From Intestinibaculum porci (GTDB lineage Bacteria; Bacillota_I; Bacilli_A; Erysipelotrichales; Coprobacillaceae), in assembly GCF_003925875.1 (NCBI RefSeq), contig NZ_AP019309.1, positions 248,001 through 312,000 of the forward strand: a stretch of DNA of 64,000 nucleotides, written 5' to 3'. Positions 17,948 through 25,599 of the stretch are shown here, one piece after another (the stretch's first letter is position 1; each line of letters starts with the position of its first letter). The notes below the pieces were generated by a model. The model was not told where the DNA came from. It searched no databases and was given only the letters and a program-made list of their open reading frames with translations. The position numbers and the translations under genes are program-made.

Positions 17948-18745
17948 ATGAAAAATAAAGAAATGAATGAAGTACTTGTGTATTTATCCAAAAAGTACCA
18001 TGGCTGTAACAATGATATTTTTAAGGCTCTTAAGGCAAAAGAAGAAGCTCCAGAGGATAAGGTTAAAGTGGCAAATGCTAGTGTGCACAGTAACGTAGTT
18101 ACGATTGTTGATGAGGAATATCCTGATTATCTCAAAGATATTGATAATCCACCAATTGTTCTTTACACAGCTGGAGATATAGCAATGCTTAATGATGACC
18201 ACGAAATCGGAGCTTACATCAGTGATGCTGGAGTACGAGTATTTACCAGAATTGAGCCATCATACGATAGTGCGGGTAATGTGAGCATTAATTATTGCTT
18301 TGCAAGTGAAGATGAAGCATTGCTTGATCGCATTGTTAATGACTGTAAAAAGCGTCAAATGCCATTAAGAGATTATCATCTGGATTTTGCAAAGAACGAT
18401 AAGGATCTAATCAATGTCGTTGTAATCGCAAGAGGTAAAGCCCCATATATGACAACGATAACTAATAAACTGGAATGTTATCAAAGCATTGTAGGCGGCA
18501 ATATTGAGGTGGTGCCTGTAAGTGATCACACGGTTATCCTGTGTGATGATGAGGGCAAACTTAAAGGAAAAGCAGCTAATAGATACTTTAAAAACGATGT
18601 GATATGTGGAACTTTTATAGTTATTGGCACTGATGGAGAAAATTTAAGAAGTCTCACTTCACAAGAAGCTAAAGATACACAAATGAGATTTTCGAAATCG
18701 ATAACAAATGGGCTGGTAAAAGGTATGACCAAGAAAATGAGTTGA
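17948..18745 (+). CDS. DprA N-terminus-like segment fused to DUF3846
   Basis: 265 residues. Residues about 1-80 resemble the N-terminal part of DprA/Smf (LVYLSKKYHG..., then YPDYLKDIDNPPIVLY and GDIAML), but the nucleotide-binding GSR motif of DprA never follows. Residues about 155-255 match DUF3846 as I know it (VVVIARGKAP, IVGGNIEVVP, GKLKGKAANRYFKNDVICGTFIVIG, SLTSQEA). DUF3846 proteins occur on clostridial conjugative and mobilizable elements and have no fixed function. GAAGAGGTG precedes ATG 17948. It lies in mobile-element debris but is intact. Function unknown; the DprA-like piece suggests contact with incoming DNA or with DprA/RecA (inference). Confidence 0.7.
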   Translation: MKNKEMNEVLVYLSKKYHGCNNDIFKALKAKEEAPEDKVKVANASVHSNVVTIVDEEYPDYLKDIDNPPIVLYTAGDIAMLNDDHEIGAYISDAGVRVFTRIEPSYDSAGNVSINYCFASEDEALLDRIVNDCKKRQMPLRDYHLDFAKNDKDLINVVVIARGKAPYMTTITNKLECYQSIVGGNIEVVPVSDHTVILCDDEGKLKGKAANRYFKNDVICGTFIVIGTDGENLRSLTSQEAKDTQMRFSKSITNGLVKGMTKKMS

Positions 18746-18963
18746 CACTAGAAAAATCACTAATCTTCAGCTATAGCTGAGTTAAAAGTTTAGTAGACTG
18801 CTCAGCTAAAGGTGATGTAAATAGAATGTATCACCTTTAGCTGAAGACTAACATTTAAGTCACGCATCAGTTAAAGGTGATGCAATCAAAGTGACGTTGC
18901 TCAGTTTAATATGATGTATTCGAGAGGGCGTGTTATTAATGTGACAGCAAAGATATTCGATTT
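18746..18963. repeat. Gene-free segment with a long perfect hairpin
   Basis: CAGCTAAAGGTGAT (18803-18816) pairs perfectly with ATCACCTTTAGCTG (18830-18843); the next pair outward extends the stem to 15 bp, with a 13-nt loop. A related half-copy (CAGTTAAAGGTGATGC) follows at about 18866, and TCTTCAGCTA (about 18763) can pair with TAGCTGAAGA (about 18838). No T-run follows, so this is not a simple terminator. No reading frame was recognised here. Confidence 0.6.
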
Positions 18964-19289
18964 TTGACCACATATGCTTCTGATGATGAACTTAATAAAC
19001 TGATGAAAAGGCTGAAACGAGTGAATGCAGAAGAGTCTATGCGGGCAAGACAAAAATGTATGAGAAACGAATGGCTACTGATGCCAAATATCGCCATGAG
19101 ACACAGTGCAAATGTATTGTTGGTGCTGAAATTATTACTGCAATTATAGCAAATAAGGCACTTGGCATTAGGTCTTATGATCAGGTTATGCAGAGTTCAG
19201 AAAATAATGAACTGACAAATGAGATGAAAGCAATTATCAATCAGATTGTTGAGTATATAAAGAGGCTAAGTTGGGAAGGCTCATACTAG
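18964..19289 (+). pseudogene. Small mobilization-accessory gene (DUF3847-like) with a frameshift
   Basis: Two overlapping frames (18964 onward, and one ending at 19289) join into one sensible protein of about 108 residues if one A is added to the A5 run at 19051-19055. The N-terminus is charged and helical (DDELNKLMKRLKRVN); the second half reads RHETQCKCIVGAEIITA, reminiscent of the RTHRLxxxGAxxE end of DUF3847 proteins that sit beside relaxases. Either a real frameshift or a sequencing error in the A-run. No strong start was found. Confidence 0.5.
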
Positions 19290-19344
19290 GGGTAGAGCGA
19301 TAAATCTTCTACCACCTTTATTTCCCAACCCCGACCTCCCAACC
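19270..19344. other. oriT-like repeat cluster
   Basis: TCCCAACC occurs twice as a direct repeat (19323-19330 and 19337-19344). GTTGGGA (19270-19276) is its inverted partner. Between them GGTAGA...TCTACC forms a small hairpin. Position between a DUF3847-like gene and a relaxase-like start is where origins of transfer usually lie. No nick site could be assigned. Confidence 0.35.
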
Positions 19345-19361
19345 AAAAGGAATAATCAAAA

Positions 19362-19553
19362 ATGGAACAGAGCGCAACTGTTAAGACACTCCATCATACA
19401 GAGCTTATGTTAAAGGCAGCTTACATAGCAAGGGCGGATTATCACAGTGATTATGACGATCGTAACTACTGCTGGTCTAAGCATGATGACAGTGATTTGT
19501 TATATACCAGTCGTTTGACTCCTTTTAAACATGTCCAACAATCTTTTGGATAG
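19362..19553 (+). pseudogene. Truncated relaxase-like N-terminus (possible MobA/MobL)
   Basis: A 63-codon frame. Its middle (LMLKAAYIARADYHSDYDDR..., ending SDLLYT) resembles the conserved AAY...G...YD.R...Y segment near the start of MobA/MobL relaxases. It is cut off at about 19525 where it meets the capA gene, and it stops within that gene's 3' end. The His triad expected downstream is missing, so no nickase activity remains. Identification is weak on sequence but is supported by the oriT-like repeats and the accessory gene before it. Confidence 0.35.
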
Positions 19554-20556
19554 CGGCTTTTTCCTTTTTCGCAAAACTGCTCTTTGGCGCTTTTAAATCC
19601 TGCAGCTGATAGTGTTTACCAGTATAAATAGGGGCATAAGATACTTTTCCCACATGGACGCCTTTTTGATCCTTCACCAGTTTTAAACGTAAGATAATCG
19701 CTTCCTGGGTATGTGGCTTACGCTGGGCTGAGAAGAAATTTCCTAGCGAATAAATGACAAATCCTTTCTTCACTTTGCCATGATCTTTTACCGTGATACG
19801 TTTCATGGGCTGTAAGACATGGGGATGGGAGCCTAAGATCACATTGACGCCATTTTTTACTAAGAACTTTGCTAAATCTTTCTGTTCACGACTTGGCTGG
19901 GTATGATATTCAATGCCCCAGTGCATACTCACCACAATGGCCTGTGCACCGGCTTTCTTAGCTAAGCCAATTTGTCTTTTCATTTCCTTTTTGTCAATGT
20001 AATTGACGGCATAAGATTTGTTTGTACGTAATCCATTGGTTTCATATGTGAAAGCAAGAAAAGCTGTTTTAATCCCATTTAAGTTCTTCATTAAAATAGT
20101 ATTTCTCGCTTTTTGACTGGTAAAGGTGCCGGTATGTGCTAATTTGTTTTGATTTAAGATCTTAATCGTTGAGACAATGCCCTGATAACCCGTATCTAAA
20201 CAGTGATTATTAGCCGTTGTCGTCAGATCAATCCCTAAATCTTTTAAATCCTTCGCGAGACGCGACGGGGAATTAAACTGCGGATATCCGGATACCTTAC
20301 GTTTTGGATTCATTGTCGTTTCTAAATTCGCTACGGCAATAGTTTTGTCTTTAAAGTAATGTTTGACATTCTTAAAGATCGGTGAATAATCATAACGCTT
20401 GGTCTTTTTGTTGTAGTGGGTGTTATTGACACTGTCATGACACATTGTATCCCCCACGGCCACGATCGTGGCGCTCTCCTGCGCTTGAATACCCGTCATG
20501 CTGAGTCCTAAGATGGTCATGACAGATAAGAAACTGCATGTTATTTTTTTCATCAT
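19525..20556 (-). CDS. CapA-family metallophosphoesterase-like secreted protein
   Basis: 343 residues with a signal peptide (basic start, hydrophobic core, ending near GIQAQES). The CapA/PGA_cap fold is marked by VGDTMCHD, ANLETT, TTANNHCLDTGYQG, SMHWGIEYH and LGSHPHVLQP, the metal-site His and Asp motifs of this calcineurin-like family, and YSLGNFFSAQ. The prototype is needed for poly-gamma-glutamate export, but many homologues have unknown substrates. Its ATG overlaps the stop of the upstream paralogue in ATGA, so the two are co-translated. Its 3' end abuts the mobile-element remnant. Confidence 0.88.
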   Translation of the reverse strand: MMKKITCSFLSVMTILGLSMTGIQAQESATIVAVGDTMCHDSVNNTHYNKKTKRYDYSPIFKNVKHYFKDKTIAVANLETTMNPKRKVSGYPQFNSPSRLAKDLKDLGIDLTTTANNHCLDTGYQGIVSTIKILNQNKLAHTGTFTSQKARNTILMKNLNGIKTAFLAFTYETNGLRTNKSYAVNYIDKKEMKRQIGLAKKAGAQAIVVSMHWGIEYHTQPSREQKDLAKFLVKNGVNVILGSHPHVLQPMKRITVKDHGKVKKGFVIYSLGNFFSAQRKPHTQEAIILRLKLVKDQKGVHVGKVSYAPIYTGKHYQLQDLKAPKSSFAKKEKAAIQKIVGHV

Positions 20557-21725
20557 AAATCTCCTCCCATTATTGATGCAATCTGTGCTTTTTCTTTTTT
20601 AGCCTGATTATAGAAGGCAGCGCTATAGCGTGGCGCATTGCCTTTTTCATAGCTGCTGATCACCTGATCAAGATCATATAATGTGTAAGAGCGGCCGTTT
20701 TGGGCATTATACAAAGGCGTATAATGGACCTGATCTACGGTGACCTGTTTCTCTTTTTTTAAGCGGATATCCAGAATCACGGATTCATGGGTATGTGGCG
20801 CCACCTGTGAAGAAAAGAAGTTCCCTAGGGAATAGATGACAAAGCCTTCATGACTTTGGCCCTGGGCATCTTTCACTGTTAAACGCTTCATTGGCTGTAA
20901 GACATGAGGATGTGATCCTAAGATGACATTGACGCCATTTTGAATGAGAAACTGCGCTAAGTCATCCTGGGTTTGATTTTCCTTTAGCTGATATTCAACA
21001 CCCCAGTGCATACTCACTACAATCGCCTGGGCACCAGCTTTTTTCGCTAAATCAATTTGTCTTTTCATCTCATCTTTATTAATAACATTCACGCTGTACG
21101 ACTGACTCTTCGCTAACGCATGATTCGTGCCATAAGTAAAAGAAAGAAACGCTGTTTGAATACCATTGAGATTTTTCATCAGAATCGTATCACGATCATA
21201 AGCAGACTTATAAGTTCCCGTATGATCCATCTTTTTCGCATTGAGCGTATCAATGGTGGAAACCAAACCATTATAACCGGTATCCAGACAATGATTATTA
21301 GCAGTGGATACCATATGAATACCTAAAGCCTTTAAATCATCAATTAACGAAGCTGGGGCATTAAAGTTAGGGTAGCCATGCACCGGTAACCGGGGATTGA
21401 TGGTTGTCTCTAAATTGGCAATACAAAGATCTTTACCCTGAAAGTGACTCTTAATGTTGGTAAAGAGAGAACTGTAATGATATTGTCTGTTTATGCTTGA
21501 ATAAGCCTGGGCATTGATCCGATCATGACAGATCGTATCACCTACCGCAGTGATATTTGCATAGACGGGTTTGATAACTGTCTTAGGTTGAACGATCGTT
21601 TTCTTAACCGTCTGTTTTTGCGGAACAAATACTTGTTTGTGCACAATCACATGCGTTGGCATAATTAAGCATGATGATAGGAGAATAATCCAGCATTTAA
21701 ATTGTAAGTCTAATCTTCTTCTCAT
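20553..21725 (-). CDS. CapA-family metallophosphoesterase-like protein (paralogue)
   Basis: 390 residues, a tandem paralogue of the next gene with the same motifs (VGDTICHD, ANLETT, STANNHCLDTGYNG, SMHWGVEYQ, LGSHPHVLQP, YSLGNFFSS). The N-terminus has one hydrophobic helix (about 10-27) and then a Lys/Val/Thr-rich linker of about 30 residues, so it is probably membrane-anchored with the catalytic domain outside, whereas the paralogue is likely released. AGGGAG precedes ATG 21725. Confidence 0.88.
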   Translation of the reverse strand: MRRRLDLQFKCWIILLSSCLIMPTHVIVHKQVFVPQKQTVKKTIVQPKTVIKPVYANITAVGDTICHDRINAQAYSSINRQYHYSSLFTNIKSHFQGKDLCIANLETTINPRLPVHGYPNFNAPASLIDDLKALGIHMVSTANNHCLDTGYNGLVSTIDTLNAKKMDHTGTYKSAYDRDTILMKNLNGIQTAFLSFTYGTNHALAKSQSYSVNVINKDEMKRQIDLAKKAGAQAIVVSMHWGVEYQLKENQTQDDLAQFLIQNGVNVILGSHPHVLQPMKRLTVKDAQGQSHEGFVIYSLGNFFSSQVAPHTHESVILDIRLKKEKQVTVDQVHYTPLYNAQNGRSYTLYDLDQVISSYEKGNAPRYSAAFYNQAKKEKAQIASIMGGDL

Positions 21726-21790
21726 AAGAACTCCCTCATATGTTTCTATTATAATCGTGTGGATAATTGATGTCTATGTAATTAAGCGCC

Positions 21791-21822
21791 AAAAAAGATC
21801 TTACCATCAGGGTAAGATCTTT
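21791..21822 (-). terminator. Terminator between the MsmK-like gene and the capA pair
   Basis: AAAGATCTTACC (21794-21805) and GGTAAGATCTTT (21811-21822) form a perfect 12-bp stem. On the minus strand it is followed by a T-run, so it ends the ABC ATPase transcript before the capA genes. Confidence 0.8.
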
Positions 21823-21868
21823 GCGACACTGCATATATCTAATGGGAAATGTGAATGCGAATGTATAG

Positions 21869-22978
21869 TTAGATAGCAACTTCAGTGTCTTTATCGAAAA
21901 GATGATAGTTTGTAAGATCAAGTGCGAATTTGACCGTATCACCTTGACGAGCTTGTGTCGTCGGTTCAACACGGGCAGTGACTTTCGTATCACCGATGTT
22001 GAAATATAAGTAAACTTCAGCACCTAAGGTTTCATAAACATCGACATGAGCGGTGAACTGTGTATCCTTGTGCTTTTCTACAAATGAAGTTTTATCATAA
22101 ATATCTTCTGGACGAATACCGAAGATGACATTCTTACCGATATAGCTGCCATTCATTAAGGCAGTTTCGCGTTTTTTATCAACTTTAATGTTAATGCCGT
22201 TATCTAAGACGACATGAACACCATCAGCTTCTAAGACAACTTTCGCATTTAAGAAGTTCATCTGTGGCGAACCGATGAAGCCGGCAACGAATAAGTTGGC
22301 AGGTTTATTATAAAGGTTCTGAGGTGTATCGATCTGCTGAACAACACCTTCTTTTAAGACAACGATACGCGTTCCTAAAGTCATGGCTTCTGTCTGGTCA
22401 TGAGTGACATAGATGAAAGTTGTTCCTAATTTCTGGTGTAAACGTGAAATGACAACACGCATCTGCACACGTAATTTAGCATCCAGGTTAGATAATGGTT
22501 CATCCATTAAGAAGACCTTAGGATTACGGACGATTGCACGGCCCATGGCTACACGCTGACGCTGCCCGCCGGAAAGAGCTTTTGGTTTACGATCTAATAA
22601 GTGTTCAATATCCAGCAGTTTTGCGGCTTCATGCACTTTCTGATCAATTGTGGCTTTATCGACATGAGCAATCTTTAAAGCGAAGCCCATGTTTTCTGCA
22701 ACGGTCATATGAGGGTAGAGGGCATAGTTCTGGAAAACCATTGCGATGTCACGGTCTTTTGGTTCAACATCATTACAAACTGTATCACCAATTGTTAATG
22801 TTCCGCTGGTAATGTCTTCCAGACCGGCGATCATTCTTAAGACGGTTGATTTCCCACATCCAGAAGGACCGACGAAAATGATAAATTCTTTGTCTTTGAT
22901 ATCGAGATTAAAGTCCTTAACGGCTTCAAAGCCATTAGGGTATGTTTTATAAATATGTTCTAATGATAACTTTGCCAT
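21869..22978 (-). CDS. Sugar ABC transporter ATPase (MsmK/UgpC type)
   Basis: 369 residues from ATG 22978, preceded by AAAGGAG; upstream in-frame starts lack a site. Walker A GPSGCGKST, Q-loop, signature LSGGQRQRVAMGRA, Walker B VFLMDEP and the switch His in VTHDQTEA are all present, followed by the regulatory TOBE-like domain of CUT1 ATPases. It stands apart from permease genes, directly after the debranching-type glucosidase. ATPases of this type often energise several sugar importers, so it may serve the importer at 29-33 kb, which has none of its own (inference). A second such ATPase is encoded at 53678. Confidence 0.93.
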   Translation of the reverse strand: MAKLSLEHIYKTYPNGFEAVKDFNLDIKDKEFIIFVGPSGCGKSTVLRMIAGLEDITSGTLTIGDTVCNDVEPKDRDIAMVFQNYALYPHMTVAENMGFALKIAHVDKATIDQKVHEAAKLLDIEHLLDRKPKALSGGQRQRVAMGRAIVRNPKVFLMDEPLSNLDAKLRVQMRVVISRLHQKLGTTFIYVTHDQTEAMTLGTRIVVLKEGVVQQIDTPQNLYNKPANLFVAGFIGSPQMNFLNAKVVLEADGVHVVLDNGINIKVDKKRETALMNGSYIGKNVIFGIRPEDIYDKTSFVEKHKDTQFTAHVDVYETLGAEVYLYFNIGDTKVTARVEPTTQARQGDTVKFALDLTNYHLFDKDTEVAI

Positions 22979-23075
22979 AATGTATATCTCCTTTGTACAA
23001 GTGAATTTTAACATTGTAAGCCCCTTCACTCCATATCAGTATTTTTAGAAAAGTATAAGAAAAACAAGAACGAAA

Positions 23076-24953
23076 TTAATCGCTCTTGAGAATATTGGCA
23101 TAGATACATAACACTTCAGCGACACTCCAGGCTTGGGTGACGCAGCCCTTGCCAATATGCGGCGCATCGGCATCGAAGATTTCATTAATCCCGTTGATAC
23201 ACTGTTCATCGAGGCTGTTTAAGAGTGGCTTGAGCAGTAAAGCGGTGCGGGCTTTATTGTGATATAACGCATAATCAGCGCGTAAGAATGGACCAATCAG
23301 ATAACCCCATGCTGTGCCCTGATGATAAGCAAGGTCGCGTTTTTCGACGACGCCGGTATAAATACCATGATAATCAGGATGATCAGCTGGCAGGGTTCTT
23401 AGACCTTTACCAACATACAGCTGCTCATACACTTTTTCCACCATTGAGGCGGCCTGTTTTTGATCGATGATCGGGAACGGCAAGGCAAAGGCATAGAGCT
23501 GATTAGGACGCATCGTCGCATCTTCATAAGCGACATCATAGAGATAACCTTTGTGGGTATCAAAGAATTTGGTGAAGCTTTCTTTGCATTTTCCCGCTAA
23601 CATATCAAAGAACGATTCTTCGCCTAAGAGTTTCGCAAACTGATCCATGATACATAAAGCGTTATACCATAAGGCGTTCAGTTCCACGGGGCAGCCATGG
23701 CGCGGGGTGACCGCTTTACCATGAATGCGGACATCCATCCAGGTGATCTGATCTTCTCCGCTGCCGGCCGAAAGCAGGAAGTCATCATTCAGATGAATGT
23801 TATGCTTGGTGCCTTTAATATAAGTAAAAATGATATTTTGCAAAGCCGAAAAATACTTTTTAATAAACGCGTAGTCATGGGTATACTGATAATACTGATA
23901 CGTTGCATGAATGAGCCATAAAGAGGCATCAGCCGTATTATAGAGAGCATCTCCATTGCCATCAGGGAACATGTTGACACATAAGCCATCTTTCAGCGTT
24001 TCAATAAAGGTCGTGAGAATATCTTTGGCATCATTAAAGCGTCTCGTCACTAAGGTCAGTCCTTCTAAGGAGATTAAGGTATCTCGGCCCCAGTCGGTAA
24101 ACCAAGGGTAACCAGCAATGATCGAATGACCATCACCGCGTTTCACAATAAAGTTATCTGCGGCTTTCACTAAACGATTAAAAAGGGCATCTTTAGAGAA
24201 TGTTAAAGCTTCCTTACGGGCAATTTCGCTGCCGATGGCTGTAATCGGATCATCGATATGTTCTTCTAATGTGCAGCTTACAGAGATGTTGACCTGCTGA
24301 TCGGTAATGATACTTTCGAAAAAACCGGGAATGCTGAGATGATCCTGAATCCCGCCGCCCATTTTCTGATGGAAGGTATAAGGCGCAGGGGTGTAATCCT
24401 GGTGTTCCTGGGTAAAGACACCATTACTGATTTTCATATGAATGAGCGTATCTTTACGGTTGAGAGGGACAATGGATAAACGATTGCGATAAGGGAAGAT
24501 CGCGTATTCTGGGGCTTTTTCATTGACTTGATCAGGAATCCGCAGGGATAAGATCGGTCGAAGATAGAATTCGATTGTTTTCGCGGATGGATTGAAAATA
24601 TGATAATTCATCACAAAAGTATTTTTGTTGTGTACTAATGAAATTGTCTGTTTAATTGTGATATCATGTAAAGTGTAAACATAGGTGATAACATCACCGA
24701 TGAGGATATAGTCAAAATAGTCCTGTAAATCATAATCCTGACCATCAATACGACAGCATCCCAGCATATCGTAGAGCACGCTATAGCGATCAACGGGCGG
24801 ATGCAGTGAGGCATTAAAAAGGGCATGATAGGATTTGGTATGAATAAAAGGCACACTGAGATAAGCGTAACCACCTAAACCATTGGTGAGCAGCCACTCC
24901 GGCATGGTAAAGGGATCATGCGATGTGATATCGTTTTTCGTGATTCTTTTCAT
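23076..24953 (-). CDS. Amylo-alpha-1,6-glucosidase / glycogen-debranching-type enzyme
   Basis: 625 residues with the N-terminal beta-domain of bacterial debranching proteins (WLLTNGLGGYA, then TKSYHALFNA) and a C-terminal (alpha/alpha)6 catalytic domain (GYPWFTDWGRDTLISLEGLTL, SGEDQITWMD, LNALWYNAL, YHQGTAWGYLIGPF). The family hydrolyses alpha-1,6 branch points in glycogen-like glucans; it is cytoplasmic, as there is no signal peptide. AGGAGGT precedes ATG 24953. It is transcribed with the MsmK-like ATPase 100 bp downstream, linking alpha-glucan uptake to breakdown. Confidence 0.88.
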   Translation of the reverse strand: MKRITKNDITSHDPFTMPEWLLTNGLGGYAYLSVPFIHTKSYHALFNASLHPPVDRYSVLYDMLGCCRIDGQDYDLQDYFDYILIGDVITYVYTLHDITIKQTISLVHNKNTFVMNYHIFNPSAKTIEFYLRPILSLRIPDQVNEKAPEYAIFPYRNRLSIVPLNRKDTLIHMKISNGVFTQEHQDYTPAPYTFHQKMGGGIQDHLSIPGFFESIITDQQVNISVSCTLEEHIDDPITAIGSEIARKEALTFSKDALFNRLVKAADNFIVKRGDGHSIIAGYPWFTDWGRDTLISLEGLTLVTRRFNDAKDILTTFIETLKDGLCVNMFPDGNGDALYNTADASLWLIHATYQYYQYTHDYAFIKKYFSALQNIIFTYIKGTKHNIHLNDDFLLSAGSGEDQITWMDVRIHGKAVTPRHGCPVELNALWYNALCIMDQFAKLLGEESFFDMLAGKCKESFTKFFDTHKGYLYDVAYEDATMRPNQLYAFALPFPIIDQKQAASMVEKVYEQLYVGKGLRTLPADHPDYHGIYTGVVEKRDLAYHQGTAWGYLIGPFLRADYALYHNKARTALLLKPLLNSLDEQCINGINEIFDADAPHIGKGCVTQAWSVAEVLCIYANILKSD

Positions 24954-25098
24954 AGCGAATACCTCCTAGCTTTCATTCTAGGAATATTCAATCTAAAAGC
25001 AATCCCATCTAAAAAATCTTATATCATTCTAATGAAACACATATATCATGATACCGCTTTATTTTTTATAATAAGAAATAGAATGGGAGGAATGTAAA

Positions 25099-25596
25099 AT
25101 GGATACGTATGTAGAGTATAGCTACAAAATGGATGTGTCATTACGCCAGAAGCTCTTTCGAGCATTATTAATTGCCCTAGCTGTGATCTTTGGATTTTAC
25201 AGCATCTTTGTGCCGATCTTTATTCCAGTCACCTTGTTATGGATCGTCTTAGCCGTTTATTATCAGCGAAGTCTCAATTGCGAATACGAGTACATTCTCT
25301 GTGATAATGAACTGCAGATTGACCGCATCATTAACAAGGCCAAAAGAAAACATGTCGAGACCTTTAATATGGATCAGTTAGAAGCGATGGAAGTTGCGAA
25401 GCCTCACTTCTTTGAAGACTACAAAGATAAAAAGGTCAAAGTCAGAAGATTTTATTCCAGCTATAACGATGACCAGGTTTATGGTCTGATGTTAAAAGCG
25501 GGTGGACTTTATACCTGCCTGATGTTACAGGCTAATGACAAACTGGTCAATGCTTTGACTTTACGATATCCTCATGCTCTGCGTAAGGAGGCGTAA
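25099..25596 (+). CDS. Conserved membrane protein (DUF6106-like)
   Basis: 165 residues with two adjacent membrane helices (about 20-60) and a soluble C-terminal domain beginning YEYILCDNELQIDRIINKAKRK. This layout resembles the DUF6106 family, which has no known function. GGGAGGAATG precedes ATG 25099, and it ends three bases before the YesN-type regulator, so it is likely in the same operon. Family assignment is by memory of pattern. Confidence 0.7.
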   Translation: MDTYVEYSYKMDVSLRQKLFRALLIALAVIFGFYSIFVPIFIPVTLLWIVLAVYYQRSLNCEYEYILCDNELQIDRIINKAKRKHVETFNMDQLEAMEVAKPHFFEDYKDKKVKVRRFYSSYNDDQVYGLMLKAGGLYTCLMLQANDKLVNALTLRYPHALRKEA

Positions 25597-25599
25597 ATT

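Noticed and set aside
17770-17958. 62-codon plus-strand frame before the DprA-like/DUF3846 gene
   Set aside because: The composition looks random and there is no binding site. Another frame of the same DNA gives a better, helix-turn-helix-like tail.
23697-23989. Open frames on either strand within the debranching-type glucosidase gene
   Set aside because: They are shadows of the real minus-strand gene, with no family match or binding site.
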